Shown here: piece after piece, positions 12,443 to 25,528 of the stretch | Numbering within the stretch: the first letter of the stretch is position 1 | How the letters are laid out: the number at the start of each line of letters is the position of its first letter | Origin: Aphelidium insulamus | Taxonomy: Eukaryota > Aphelidiomycota > Aphelidea > Aphelidiaceae | Assembly (NCBI GenBank): GCA_036784855.1 | Contig: JAZDSV010000020.1 | Span: forward strand, 62,001-126,000 | Length of the DNA stretch: 64,000 nucleotides | Direction of reading: 5' to 3' | Translations under genes and position numbers: made by a program | Notes under the pieces: generated by a model | What the model was told of the DNA's origin: nothing | What the model saw: the letters and a program-made list of their open reading frames with translations, nothing else | Databases searched by the model: none

Positions 12443-13501
12443 GTGTGCGGCAGAAAAATACAACCAATTTTACAGATGGCACGACGCGCCACGGCCACGC
12501 TGATACCGCGCTTAGCACGCCGATGGCTGGCGGACAGTGTCGCCCCGCCGCCACGCATGCTGCGCACTCCAGCTATACCTCCAGCAGCCAGCAGCAAGAC
12601 CGACCACCGCGACCTCATGCGCGACTTTTTCCAAATGCTCAACCAGAATCGACCAGCGGCTCCGGGATCTTCGGAAGCCGCTGCCGCTTCACCGCCGTCC
12701 ATATCACCGCTCACGGAGATGGCCAGCATACTGGCCGAGTTTGCCAGAAATTCTTCGGGTGGACAAGCACTGCACGACAGCACCAGGGGCCGCGAGTCGC
12801 TGGGCGCGGATGCCATGCCGTCGCTGGCCGATCTACACAGCGAGCTGACGGCCGATCCCGCCGTGCGACGCGTCCTGCGCCTGGTTCTGGACGCCCGTGA
12901 CTGCCACGAGATAAAGTGCGCCATCCAAGAGTTTTGCGACGCGTTCATCGGTGATGCACAGTCTGCCGTGGAGTCCGGCAACCCTCAACCATCGTCAGCA
13001 TTCGCATCTGGCAATGATGGCGGCACGCAGCACGCAAATGCCGACCCGCGGGTGCTGGCGGCGGTGGTGGCGCAGTGTCGACGCATGGGTGAACCGTTCC
13101 AGGCACACGCACTCATTCGGCATCTGAGACAGAGCGGTGGTCTGGGCGCGTACGTGGCGTGGTTCGACACCAATGTCTACAACGAGCTGGTCTACATGGA
13201 CTGGACGCTGCACCGTGACGTGGCCCGCACGGCCCGCCAGATGACCGAGATGTGTCGGGACGCGGTGCCCGTGAATGCATTCACAATGGCCCTGCTGCGG
13301 CGCATAAAGTCGGAACTGTGCCATGGCGGCGAAGGCGGTGTGTCTGCGTTGACTGTGCCACCGTCGTCGTCAGTGGCAGATGACGATGACGAGCTGCTGG
13401 AGTGGAACCGGCTCATGGGCACGCTGGGGGAACTGGTTCCTAGCATGTCGGAGCATTTCCGCTCGCTGCTCATCGTCGACCAGAGCTTGTTTGGTTCTTG
13501 A
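12443..13501 (+). CDS. Mtf2-like mitochondrial gene-expression factor
   Basis: A 352-residue intronless ORF. The start at 12443 or the internal ATG at 12476 both give an Arg-rich presequence lacking acids (MARRATATLIPRLARRW), suggesting mitochondrial import. The C-terminal half is helical and PPR-like. It resembles the fungal Mtf2 C-terminal domain: LAAVVAQCRRMGEPFQAHAL, then a YNELVYMDWTLHRDV segment, RQMTEMCRDAVPVNAFTMALL and an acidic end. In yeast, Mtf2/Nam1 supports mitochondrial transcript processing and translation. The family match is by motif pattern, and a generic PPR-type mitochondrial protein is the alternative. Confidence 0.5.
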   Translation: MCGRKIQPILQMARRATATLIPRLARRWLADSVAPPPRMLRTPAIPPAASSKTDHRDLMRDFFQMLNQNRPAAPGSSEAAAASPPSISPLTEMASILAEFARNSSGGQALHDSTRGRESLGADAMPSLADLHSELTADPAVRRVLRLVLDARDCHEIKCAIQEFCDAFIGDAQSAVESGNPQPSSAFASGNDGGTQHANADPRVLAAVVAQCRRMGEPFQAHALIRHLRQSGGLGAYVAWFDTNVYNELVYMDWTLHRDVARTARQMTEMCRDAVPVNAFTMALLRRIKSELCHGGEGGVSALTVPPSSSVADDDDELLEWNRLMGTLGELVPSMSEHFRSLLIVDQSLFGS

Positions 13502-13670
13502 ATACATTTGGACAAGTCATTGTTGTTCTTCAAGCAAGATGTGCAGTAAAACACGCTTATAATGAGCGGTCTTTCATGAATGAGGCAGCAAAGGTGTCTA
13601 TTGACACGGCAAGATGTCAATATGTGGGTGACCTGGCTAATATTCATGGCTGAGTGTTAAACTACTCTAG

Positions 13671-13994
13671 CTACACCACCGAACCGTTGCGGGTGAGTGC
13701 GTCAGTAGCCGTCGAGTCTACAGAGCCACGTTTCATCGATGAGCTCTCGGCGTTTGCCAGCAGGACGAGATATGCCTCGGATTCAGTGTAAAGATCTTTG
13801 TCCCGACTAGAACAATTTAATGTATTCAAAAGCCCATGCAGCCTTAAATACTTATACAATAAACATTCCTCGTGTGGTGTCTCAAATAAATTATTGTGAC
13901 GCGGTTTACGGAGTTGCCGCTCACGTCGATGCTCATGTGCGACTGCGTGCCACATCGACACATATCGAGCGCCAGCGCGATTAATAACGAGCAT
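13671..13994 (-). pseudogene. Diverged, inverted paralog of the small Ser-rich gene at 14419
   Basis: The C-terminal 35 codons read LLANAESSSMKRGSVDSTATDAL, closely matching LLADAESPSMKRGSIDSTASDAP of the opposite-strand gene at 14419-14816. The conserved first exon and the Tyr/Asp tail of that gene are not found, and the first half of this ORF is unrelated. This could be a decayed duplicate or a short functional relative with unrecognised introns. Confidence 0.4.
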
Positions 13995-14418
13995 TGAGCG
14001 TCTTAATGCCGGTCAGTTACCTGAATTTGACATTGGGCTTCCACTGCGCGATCAGAATGTAGTTCACGAAAGCTTGTCACAGTAACGTTTATCGTCAACT
14101 ATTGAAATATGGCTTGGCACGTATTTGACGACGATTTCGAGATTTGAGCCATTCTAGCGGTAGCATAGTCAGCGGTAGAACTGCCTGAATTGTTTAATGC
14201 GCCTGTGGCAAAATGCCGCGTATATTTCTGTGTACTAGCCCCCAACATCAATGACAATGGTCACGACGTCAACGAAAATACTATCCAAAAGACGTCGCGT
14301 AGGCACCTCGGTAAAATATGGTCATATAAATAGATTTGCTCATCTGCTATCAAAACTCTCTCTCTGTCAGCCTCTCTGCCTCCTTCAATCTCCACTACTA
14401 CACCCAACAACAACAGAT
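13995..14418. other. Intergenic region between inverted paralogs
   Basis: No convincing ORF. It contains a CTCTCTCTGTCAGCCTCTCTG pyrimidine-rich stretch at about 14357-14390 just upstream of the next gene, typical of a 5' leader or initiator region. Confidence 0.4.
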
Positions 14419-14816
14419 ATGGTCACAATGACAGCCATGATTACCGCGACACTGTTTAAAACACCAGCTTCAGTAGACACCGACGAGATTCCATATAAAA
14501 AGCCGCGTCGGTGCGTCAACATTGAATTAACAATACTGGTTATAGCTAACGTCCAAACAGTGTGCGCGCCAAGAAACACTCTGCGCGTAGTCTTAACTGG
14601 TTGAAATCAAAGTTATTCAGGGCGGCTCATTCAGTATCGAAGCTGTTTGCACTGAAGCCGGTGCCATCCGATGAAGACCTTGCTCTGCTGGCCGACGCTG
14701 AAAGCCCGTCAATGAAACGCGGCTCCATCGATTCGACAGCGAGCGATGCGCCCACTCGAAAATGTTCGGTGATATCGCTTGAGAGTTCAACTTCCAGCTA
14801 CGACTTGGTAAAGTGA
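14419..14816 (+). CDS. Small Ser/Thr-rich basic protein
   Basis: Exons 14419-14510 and 14561-14816 flank a 50-nt intron (GTGCGT...AAACAG) and give 115 residues. The protein is basic in the middle (KKHSARSLNWLKSKLF, an amphipathic segment). Its Ser-rich tail has possible phosphosites (MKRGSIDSTAS; SLESSTSSYDLVK). The MKRGS element has the RxxS-like layout of a basophilic kinase site. No signal peptide or known domain is seen. A partial relative lies inverted at 13671-13994, so the locus was duplicated. Confidence 0.55.
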
Positions 14817-15040
14817 CGAATATCGACCAACCACATTGCGAGCATGCAATATCACCGCGCTACTAATAGACACTTCTGCTGTCACACTTACATTCATTAG
14901 TACATTTAGATACATTGCGATATTAATTAGTGTGCACATATGTACGAGGAGTACGGATATTGACAGCATTTCTGGGCTTCTTCGAGCTACAGATGTTCTA
15001 ACTAACTGGAAGCGAACAATCGCCTCACACTTACACAGAA

Positions 15041-18000
15041 ATGAAGATCAAGCGCATTGCGCCAAAACGGCTGTCGGCCTTGGTACGTCGGCGCGCTTGC
15101 ATTCTCTCCAGCGTCACCTCCTACCAGACAGTTGCTCACCGTCTAATCTAATGTAGGGCCACCAGCTGAAGTCGTTCTTGCGCCGTGTACAGCAGGCCAC
15201 GGACGAGCAGCTGCCCGGCATATTGGCCCAAGTGGCCGCCAAGGATTGGCCCTTCTCCAAGGCGGACCTGTACCACTTTATCCCGCTCCTGGACCGCATG
15301 GACCAACTGCTTGAGCGTGCAGTCATTGCCGCCGGTGATTTCTCGCACGTGGTGCAGGCCATCGAGTTCACGCCGGCCACTCGACAACTGGCGCTGAGTA
15401 TTCTGCGTTTCACGCGTCTTCTTCTCGAGAATGCCACCAACCGCGGCCTCTACAACTCTCACGAGGTATGTGTGTAAATGTGTGTAAATGGTATTGCATA
15501 TGCACTGATGTATGCTCACATACCCTATTATGTGCATAATGTGCATGAACTTTACTGACTACTCGTGCAAGCATCTGCGGACACTGCTTGGTTCCAGCGA
15601 TTTGGACGTGGTGGAAGCGGCGCTGCGGCTAATTTTGCGCCAGGTGCAACGCTACAATTCGCATCGTGCACTCCAAAAGAACTCCAACCTGGCCGCCGAG
15701 CAAATCCAGTCGCTGATCAGTGCCTGGGGCCCGAAAGAGCAGGGATTCCGTTTGAATCGATTTATTGGCAAGTCGGAGCCCGGCGCTGCACCGCTGCGAT
15801 TCCAGTTTTACCGCAGCGCTGCCTCCACTGGATCGGGCGATGAAAAGGCTGCTGTGCCGGACGCGGGCAACGTAGACTACGGACTGGTTGTGCTGCAGTT
15901 GCCACGTTTAACTGCCGAGCACAAAACTGCGGCGTCAATGCTGCGTGATCTTGTCACTGCGCACCAAGTCCCCGAGAAGCACCATTTGGAGCTGTTCCAT
16001 ATGCTGCGTACGTCCCTGCTACTATCGGAAGGAGAAGGCGCAGCTGCTGCCAAGGAACAGCTTCTCACGATCCGCCTGCTCGCCATTGCCGTTTTTGTTC
16101 ACATGTCTACGGAGAGCTCGGCCGAGACGGCCCTGTTTGCCAAGGAGCCATCGCTAGTCAGCGATCTTGCCGATCTCTTAAACATTGACTATGGCATTCC
16201 GTATGGCGTGCAGACCGCAGCTCTCTACGCTCTGGAAGCAATCAGCCAGTACCGAAGTAAGTTGGCTGAAGTTCTGGCCGCTCTGAATGCGTCTGCCAAC
16301 CACGGCATACTGATGGTAAACAATGAATATTCTCGCATTGATTTGTAATTTAAACCAATTTTAGTTTCTTCTGCGCATGGTACTGTCGCCCACGTCGACG
16401 CAAGGCGACTACTCGCAGGAATTTGTGGATGCGCTATTGTCGCTGATCTCCCAGCTGCTTACCACAAATACTGGCGGCGCAATGATCATGAATGCGGGTG
16501 TGATTGAAATATTGGTGCAGTCGCTGCAAGGCAACGGTCAACTGCGCACCAAAACCATTATCAAATGCGTGACTGTGTTGGACAGCGTGCTGTACAGTTT
16601 TGGCCACTCTTTTGCCCCCTTCTTTGAGACTGATGGCCTCAACTTGATTGTTGCGCGCATTGAGGTGACAATATTGATCTTGCGAGTACATGTAACTTAC
16701 ATTGGCAGATTGAGCTCCGTAACTGCATCGCCATCAAGGAAAAGCACTTAGCGACTGCCAATGGCGGCGATACCGCTGCGCTTAGTCCTGATATCGTGCC
16801 TCACGAGCAATTGGCGCTCTTTAAATCGCTGCTTCGGTTTACGCTACACACAATGCAGACTGCATCCACAGCTGCTCGCGTGCGAAACCTTATTGACAGC
16901 TCTCTGACGCCCGCTATCAAGACGGTGCTTCAGAACTCGAAGCTATTTGGTCCTTCTATATACGCGCTGGGTAAGGAACTTGTTCTTCCAATGTCCAGGA
17001 CTGATAGTCAGGTCTGAGTTTGATGGCGACCTTTTTGCACAATGAGCCAATGACGTATGCTGTGCTGCAAGAGCATGAAGTACCTGACGTATTCCTCGCC
17101 TCCATTTCTGGAGACATTCCTGCTTCCGCTGATGTGCGTTTGAAATTTTAAATATCGCACCTGTTTTATCTTTAGGTACTCAATGCCATTCCTCACGCAA
17201 TTGGTGCCGTGTGCTTGAATTCCAGTGGTATGGAAAAAGTATGCGCGCAGAAACCATTCGAAAATTTCTTGGCGATCGTCCATTCACAGGACCATTTGCG
17301 CGGCCTGCTTGACGATGATATGTCTTCATACCTTGGCCAGGCGCTTGACGAACTAATGCGCCATCATCCCTCACTCAAATCCCTGATCATGGAAGCACTC
17401 GTAAGCACGCTCAAGGCAGTTATCGCCATATGTGCCGAGGAGACCGTGGCATCGGTGGGAAGTCCTATCGAACGAGCCAAGGCTCCGTACCACTTGTGGG
17501 CTGGCGCCAAAGACTGCGGCGATGTGAAGCACGTGGACAGCACCGTAAAAGCAGAGGAAATTCGCGACCCTTTGGGCGTGCAGTACATTGAAGCTGTAGC
17601 TAGGGTAAGTTTACCCTGTAAAGTAATACGTGAAAGACGTTTTCCTCATTGTCATCCAGGTAATGGAAGGTCTGTTTCAAAACAGCACCCATGCCAAGGA
17701 ATTTTTAAATTTGGGCGGAAAGGAGCTCCTCCTGCAAGTGTACAAGCTTCCCGTCATACCATATGATTTCGCTGCCTCGTCCGCGTCCGTCTCCATTTCA
17801 GCCGTATTTCGCATGCTCACCGACACTGATTGCAAATCCGTGCTGGACAGCCTGATGTGTGAGCTGCAATTGGCGCTGCATCAAGGCAAATGCTTCCTGG
17901 ACTTTGATCAGAAGCAATCGCAGCTTGCGCAATATGTTGATCTGCGCGAGTCAGATGATCCTGCGAAACTTTTGGAATCGGGCACGATATTTCGTGCTGT

Positions 18001-21000
18001 GGTCTACATTCATTCGCTGGTGGGATTGATGTGCGACGTGTACTGTGCGTCGCTGCCGTCAAAGTTTGCCCCCGATATCATTGAAATCTTTGCCAGCGAG
18101 CGTGGATGTGAAGTGCTGGACTTGCTTGCCCATTTGTACCGGTACGTGCATCGTTCTCGGTCCTCGAAACTAATCTTATCGCATCAGGGTGTGTGCATTG
18201 GAGAGTCTGTTTTTCAAGGCGACACTGCCCGCAGAATGGTTAGCACCGCCGAGTAAATCACCCGCGGCTGCTACAACCAAGACCAAGATTTCTTCATCTG
18301 TGGCCGTCACAACGGATGATCTGTCTGTGGACGCACCTGCTACGGATTCGACACCGGCCAAAGAAATAATTACCGATTCCACCGGCAAGGCCGCAGAGAA
18401 CGGCGCCGAGGCGCCACGTTTGGACCCGAATGACTTTCGGATCGTCAATGCCAAAATGTTGCGTTACTTGCTATCCCAGACTACCGCGTTCATTGTTCCA
18501 ACGTTTGGAGGTGGGCTTTTATTAGCTTCAAGTGACCATTGTGTGTTTGCTTAATTTTTTACGTCGCAGGTCTGTCCAAGTTTATTATGCTCAGCCGCCG
18601 CGTGGATGACAAAGTGCGCTCTAATGCTTTTACCGTGGCCGAGGCTCTGTCGATGGGACTATGCAAGCATTTGACCTGGAGCCGCGTGCAAGACGCCGGC
18701 TTGAGTCCGACTATAAAGTTGCAATATCAACGCATTTGCGTTGGACTGCTTCACACTGCGCTCACTGATGGCACGTGTTGTGCTTTTGTAGATTTCACTG
18801 TATTTTAACATGCACAGATCGTAATCGAAGCCATTTATTGACAATCGTAGCCAAATCGTTTGTGGAGAATGACGGTTTGAACTTGTTGCTGGGCGCGGCC
18901 CGCAGTCTGATTCTTTCCGTCATCAAGCTATCCAAAGCTCCAGCTGCTCCCAGCGATGCTGATTTGCAGATGCAGCTGCAAAAGGCAAATGGTGCTGTGG
19001 ATGAGATATTTGATGTGCTAAAGCTGCTGGTTTCCGTCACCAGTTTGAACACTAGCCACACAACGTTCCTTTCTGGTCGCGATCGTTCTATTTTTGACAC
19101 AGCCAGTCGTCACATCCACAGTGACCGCATTGCCGGTGCAATCAATCCACGCCACTTTGTGGTGGACAATCGCGTGCGCATTTTGACGGCCCTGAATCAG
19201 CTATGGAGCGATGAAATGATATACAGCTGCCCTCCCAACATTGTCAAGTCTCTTCTGGGCGTCTTTGCCGTCATCCTACGTGCGGATGGCGAGTACGTTG
19301 CGCCCGTTAAAGCGCCCGATACAAAGTTGGCTTCAGGCAGCAGTGCAGCCGGATCCTCATCTAGTCGTAATAGTGCTCAGCCAGATGAGGCCAAGGTTTC
19401 GGCGCTTGTGGAAATGGGATTCTCTCGTGGCTCCTCGATTCTGGCCTTAAATCGATGTGGGCAGAATATATTGCGTGCCGCAGAATACCTGATTACTCAT
19501 CCGGTGGCTGATTTGGCCGGCGATCCGCTACCAGCCGTGGCTCCTGCTCCTGAGGCTGCTGCTGAGACTACCTCATCCACTGAACAAGATGATAGCGACA
19601 ACAGCGACGATGCCATGGATGAGGACACCGTCCCGACTTCATCTGTTCCTGCTTCGGTTGCTACCAACCTTGCAGAGACTGACAAGGTTTTTACGGAGCA
19701 AAATGGCCCCAGCTACGCCGCACTTGAAGCTCTCCGCTCGACTATCTCTGGATCGTTAATAGCGCAAAGCGTTCGTCTTATTGAAAACATTGGCGATACA
19801 ATCTTTGCCGTCAAGGACTTGCTGGTTGAGCTGTATCTGCGAAAACAGAAACCGGCAGCACATGAAGAAAAAGATCTCGCTTGGGTGTCGTCGATATTGG
19901 ACGCACTGGAACTAAAAGCGGGAATCGACGCTCTTTTATCTGGGCGGGCTGAGGGAAGTGCTAATGATCAGGTCCATCGCACTCTTCGTGCGCGCCTTCA
20001 CTTGTTGGCACTGTTAGCGAATGATTCAGACATGCACCGCGTCGTTATTTCGCGCATTTCACCGCTGCTTTCACCGCTTCAATGTTTGATTTCCCACCTG
20101 AGCGCTGCGACCGCAGGCATTCCCGTCGCCGATCGCAACTCATTCTTGTCACTGTCAATGCTATCCCTGGAAGCGCACATTACGCATTCGGACGAGCCAC
20201 GCACCGTGCCAGCCGACGAGATTGTTGGCACGGACTCGAGCAAGCATGCACTGTCCGACAGTGCAGTGAAGGAACCTGCCTCGTCTGTGCAACCGTTGAA
20301 TAGCTCAGACAAGCAATCGTTGCTGCACAACTTGCTAATATTGCTTCAAGGTTCTGGTGATTTGGCAATCGATGGCCTGGCCATGCACGCGGTGCTGCGG
20401 CTGATACTCCGACTGACCAGGGACCCAGAGTGTGCGGCGCAATTTGCTACGTCAGGCGGAGTTCAGGCCCTGATGGGCGCTGTGCGTGGACCCAGCACCG
20501 CATTCCGTGGACAGCTCCCGCTCACAGTAATTATTGTGCGCCACCTGCTGGAGCAGCCGACTGTACTGCGCGCTTTGCTTGAGCAGGAAATTGTGCAATG
20601 GTTTTCGCCGACGTTTCAGCGTGACCGTGTCGTTGACGTCGCGACCTATTTGAAAAATTTGGCCCCTTTGGCCACGCGCTCGCCGTCACTGTTTGTCGAG
20701 GCAACAAACAATGTGTGCCGACTGACTCGCGGCGCTGATCCGTTGCGGCCGTTGCTGTCCGCCGGCGCATCATCCTCAACCTATCACATCACTGCGGCCC
20801 AAAAGGGCGGCGAAAAAGCGGACCTTTCTGCGCAACATCGCCAGCTATCGGCGCATTTTGGCGCGGCTGACGCTCGCCAGCTGAGCAGTGGCATTGTGCA
20901 CTTTTTGGTGCAGCAACTTGTCTCGGCATCTGCATCGACAGTTCTTCCGACAAATGGAGACCAGCAGACGGAACAGCGACTTCATGTGTATCAGTGCTTC

Positions 21001-24000
21001 CTGCTGCAGACTCTGGCCGAAATCACCGATACATTCCCGCCGTGCAAACTCGCCGTTGCTGTGCTTCCCGACGCCAAGCAAGCCATCATGCATATACTGA
21101 CCACGATGGTGCCATACTTGAACATCAATGAGGCGTCATCAGCGCACCGCACGCCGGCCGAGAAGCAACGACTCAATTTGTCGCAATGGGCCATGCACTT
21201 TATTACGTCGCTGGCGTTGGGCGACGTTATTGAATTCACGGCGAGCAGTGTCGCTGACAATGACGTTCAAGGTATTAATCATTTTCGTTGTACATTTGGG
21301 TATATGTCAATTATCTTAAATAAGGACCTATATATGACTATTACTAATATCATAGAGGGAAAACCTGCAGAGGCAACGTTCGAGAACGCGAACGAATGGA
21401 AAGCCCTTCGTCGCCTAGTAGTGGAATGTGTGTCCGACTTTTTGCAGCAGGCAGTCGGCGCCACGGACAACAAACACCTGAAAGAGCGGTATGGACACTT
21501 TCACGGTGCCGCCGACTTGGTCTACAAGCTATTTACGGCCAAGCTGCCGGGTTCACCGGTGCCAGAGGAACCTTCAAACTCCATAACTGCGCTGATGATG
21601 GAATTCCGACTGCTACCCGTTCTGACATCGATGCTGGGCACTCTGGACGTCAATTTTCCTGGCATTCGGTCACTTATGAATGCTCTGGTACGCACCACGG
21701 AATCGCTGGCACGCCACGCCAATACTGTGTCCCGCATGCAACAGGCAGCATTACCATCAGCCACGGCCACACCGCCACTAGTTTCATCGTCCTCTCCGAT
21801 TGCAAACGTGAACGTCAATATTACTACCTCTTCTCCGAGACGCGGATCACAGCCGCACGGTGGAACTGGCGCAGCAACGTTGATCCAGCAAGTTGTTGGC
21901 ACGGGCCCACAGTCGACAGCATCACTGGCCGCGGCCGCCGCATCACTTGTTAGTTTGACGGGCGGCCAGAGCGGTGCCCCGGCCAATGAGGCCAGTTTCA
22001 TCAGGGACTCGGCGCTGGGAATGTACTCCGCCGCGGAGGACATGTCGTCATCATCGAGTTCTGGCGGCTCGGATGATGATTCTTCGTCGCAATTTTCTGA
22101 GGATATGGACGGCGGCGACGATGACGACATCATCGATGACGGAGATGGTGAAGACGACGCCATCATGGAGGTTGATGTGGCCGGGGGAGGCGGCGATATG
22201 GAGAGCGATATGGACGACAGTGATGAAGATGACGACATGGATGATCACGAGGATTTCACGGATGTGTCGGACCCAAGCACCGACTCGGACAGCGATGACG
22301 GTGGGTTCCATGCCGCGGGCGACGATGCCGATATGGACGTGGTGGTGCGGCCGACGTTCCATGACGGCGCCGAACACTTTATGGGCCACCATCACCATCA
22401 CCACGGCGACCACGACGACGATGGAAACGATTACTCGTCCTCCGACAGCGACAGCAGCGATGTGGACGCTGCGGCAATTGATCCCGCAACCGTGGAGGCC
22501 GACGACGGCAACAGCGACTGGATAGACGAGGCCGTTGTGCATGCCGAGGGCGATGATGCCGACGGCGCCGAATCGGACAACAGCGAGAGTGACGAGGGCG
22601 ACGACGACAATGACGGCCGGGACGAAGATATGGAGATGTACGACGAGGAGAGAGACGGCTATGACGACGAAGGTGACGAAGATGACAATGACGACGAGGA
22701 AGACGAGGACGACTACGGTGACATGGAAGACTTTGAGTTTGAACATGGCGGCGCTGCGCCGACACATCTAATGCGCAACAATCGGCGGGCGATGCGCCGC
22801 TTTGGCCGTGCACATCTCCTGAATATGGGCGGTAACGGTGTGGGCGGAGGAAACATCTTTGGCCACGGTGCACACCCGTTTGAGATCGAGATGGGCATGG
22901 GCGGTGGTGGCGGACACCGAGGCAGCGGTGGCGGCGGAATGAACCGTCCGATAATGATGGACGATCTGCTGGGCACCGTGTCGCGTTCCATCCCGATTAT
23001 CGGCATACCGGCGCATCCCACACTGAACGACCCGGTGATGACTCATCCGCTGCTGGACCGCCGCGCGCAACTTCAGCCGCCACCCGCAGAGCCTTCAGGT
23101 AAGCGCCTGGCCGTTTTACTTGATGTTGATAACATTCATGCAGCTGCCACTGCCTTGGAATCGCTGCCTGCTTCGACTGCCGCCGTGCAGCAGCTATTGG
23201 ATACGGGCGTGCCGCAGCAGCAACAACCGCCTGCACGCCAGCAATTATCATCACACCAGCATCGCCACCATGCACCGCACGAACGGCAAGCGCACGCTCT
23301 GGGCGATACCCTGGCCGGCAACGCAATCGGCATAATTGAACAGTTGTTGAACTCGGCCGGAGCCGGCAACTACCGCATCCAGATAAATAACAATAACAAC
23401 GACGACGGCAATGATGCAGGAAGTAGTATCAATGGCGGCGGCCATCGTGGCATGGACATTTCTGTGCTGGAAGTTGACGCTGACGGCGGAGGAGGCCGCG
23501 TTGAGATCACTGGCGGTGCCAACGGCACCTCGGGAAGTAACACAACAGACTTTAAGCCGATGCGCACCCAGGAGCGGTGGTGGTACGAGACGCGGCTGTT
23601 GTACGGCGCCACTTCCAATGACATTGCACTACGCTCGCAAAATGCTATTCTAAATGCGATGGTGCGTATTGAGTGGAATGTTGTGTGCATATGTGCTGTG
23701 CTAATAACAAAATCAGGTTCCAAAATTACTCGAGGCTGAGCGGCTAAAGAAGGAAGCCGACGAAAAGGCCAAGCGTGAAGAGGAGGAGCGCAAGCAGAAG
23801 CAAAAGGCAGAGGAGGAGGAAAAGAGGCAGAAGGAGGCCGCCGAGAAGGCGAAAGCTGCCGAAGAGGCTGCCGCCGCCAAATCCGCTGCGGACGCAACGT
23901 CGACAGAAGCGCAGCCAATGGAGGTGGAGCAAGCGGCATCCTCCTCGTCGTCTACTGCGCCTGCCGCAGCTGCACCCACCGTTCCCCCCACGTCAGTAAT

Positions 24001-25315
24001 GATACATGGCACAATGGTTGATCTGGCGTCGAGCGGTATCGACCCGGCATTCCTGGAGGCGCTCCCGGAGGAGATGCGTGCCGAAGTGCTGGTGCAACAC
24101 TTTCGTGAACAAGGACTCCCCACTGGACCGGTATTCTCGGACACGATCAGCAGCGAGTTCCTGGCAGCGCTGCCAGAAGACATTCGCGAGGAGATTCTGC
24201 AGCAAGAGGCCATGAGTGCTGCCGCGGCTAGGCGACCTGGACGGGGAGGTACTGCGGCTCCTGGTGGTGGCAGCTTGATGGACTTTTCCGACGCCATGAT
24301 GCAGTTCCCCTTCCACATGATGATGGAGTCGGCGGCAATGGGCGGTCAGGACGACGCCACTGGAGCGGGCGCGGCCTCATCAATGTTTGACCGGTTCACT
24401 GCTGCTGTGGCTGCTGGGGCCGGTGCTGGTCGGTCGGGGTTGCAAGCACCAGATGCGCCCGAGACCGTGACTTCAGCGAGTGGCAGTAAGAGTGCCGCCG
24501 CAGCCAAGAAGGCTTTGAGCAAGCGAGAGCCGGCGCGACTGCTGGACCAGACTCACCTGACTGCCATTATCCGACTTTTGTTCCTCAGCCAGCCTCTCAG
24601 CCGCACTCATCTGTTTGACCTGGTGGCGCACCTGACCGCCAACAAAGACGTGCGCACCGAGTTCCTATCCATCCTGCTCGGCATCATGCAAGAGTGCACT
24701 CTGGACGTTGCGGCGCAGATAACATCTCTGTCATCCCCGCCGCTCGCGGACCGCAAGGGAAAAGGTCCAGCCAGTGCCGCTGTTACACCGCGCAAGAACT
24801 CGCTGCCTTCCGCGGTGCTCAGTGCTGTCCACAATGGCACCGAGGGGTTCAACTTCACCGCCATTCAGCGCTGCCTGGAACTGTGTCTGCACTTGGCGTC
24901 CTCGACAACGGCCGGTGTCAGCGAGCCGACCCTGCTCTACTTTCTCACCGAGACCGACCAGGCATTTATTCTGCGCGCGCATGGCAGCGGCAACACTGGC
25001 CATCACCGCAACAGTCTCGGCGGTGGTGGCGGCCCCAACAAAAAATCCGCGGTCAAGACCCGCGCGGTGCCCGTACGCTACCCACTCCTGGCGCTGATGT
25101 CGCTGCTGGAGCGCCCGGTGCTGCAGCAGAACGGCACGCTGATGGACCTACTGACGCACTTGATTGCCGTGGTGGCCAAACCGCTTGCAACTGCGGCCGC
25201 TACACAACAGTCGGGTACACAAAACAACTCTCCCAAGAAGCCCGCCAATGGCAGTAGTGCACCGCCGCCACCGGCACCGCCTCCACCTGACGCAGACAGT
25301 GGCGTCAACGGGTAG
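15041..25315 (+). CDS. TOM1: TOM1/HUWE1-type giant protein ending before the HECT domain
   Basis: Spliced from 14 exons it gives 3,175 residues with every junction in frame. Order: DUF908-like armadillo region (about 15-360), DUF913 (about 380-760), UBA (about 1260-1298, VEMGFSRGSSILALNRCGQNILRAAEYL), a 240-residue Asp/Glu block with a natural His6 run (about 2110-2350), a charged coiled coil, then the DUF4414/UBM region (IDPAFLEALPEEMRAEVL and EFLAALPEDIREEIL, near 2745). A helical region follows (HLTAIIRLLFLSQPL; YPLLALMSLLERPVLQQNGTLMDLLTHL), as in HUWE1. TOM1/HUWE1 are ubiquitin ligases with a C-terminal catalytic HECT domain. Here a stop follows a Pro-rich tail and the opposite-strand gene begins at once. 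Two introns (21272-21355 and 23099-23143) are multiples of three without stops. Intron 10 appears to be GC-AG. Confidence 0.9.
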
Positions 25316-25528
25316 TATTTAGTTGTTTGTGGGGTGCCATTCAAGCACAGTGGGTCAATACAGTCATTCATGGCAAACACTTTTGTCTGTGGCTTGTATT
25401 TAGTAGTCAGCAAGGCAGAGACAATGGATCTCCCTGTTAATGTATGTGCTTGTGTCTGTCTGCCTGTTATAATGTGTGCGGATGCAGTTTTTCGTTGTTG
25501 AATGTGTGCATGGGTTAATGTGCGTCTG

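Noticed and set aside
22381-22410. His6 run as a sign of vector contamination
   Set aside because: It is encoded by mixed CAC/CAT codons within a natural acidic block of TOM1 and is flanked by family-consistent sequence.
22051-22873. Minus-strand ORFs rich in Val/Ile or Arg/His opposite TOM1
   Set aside because: They are antisense of the Asp/Glu-coding block, whose codon pattern produces such frames automatically.
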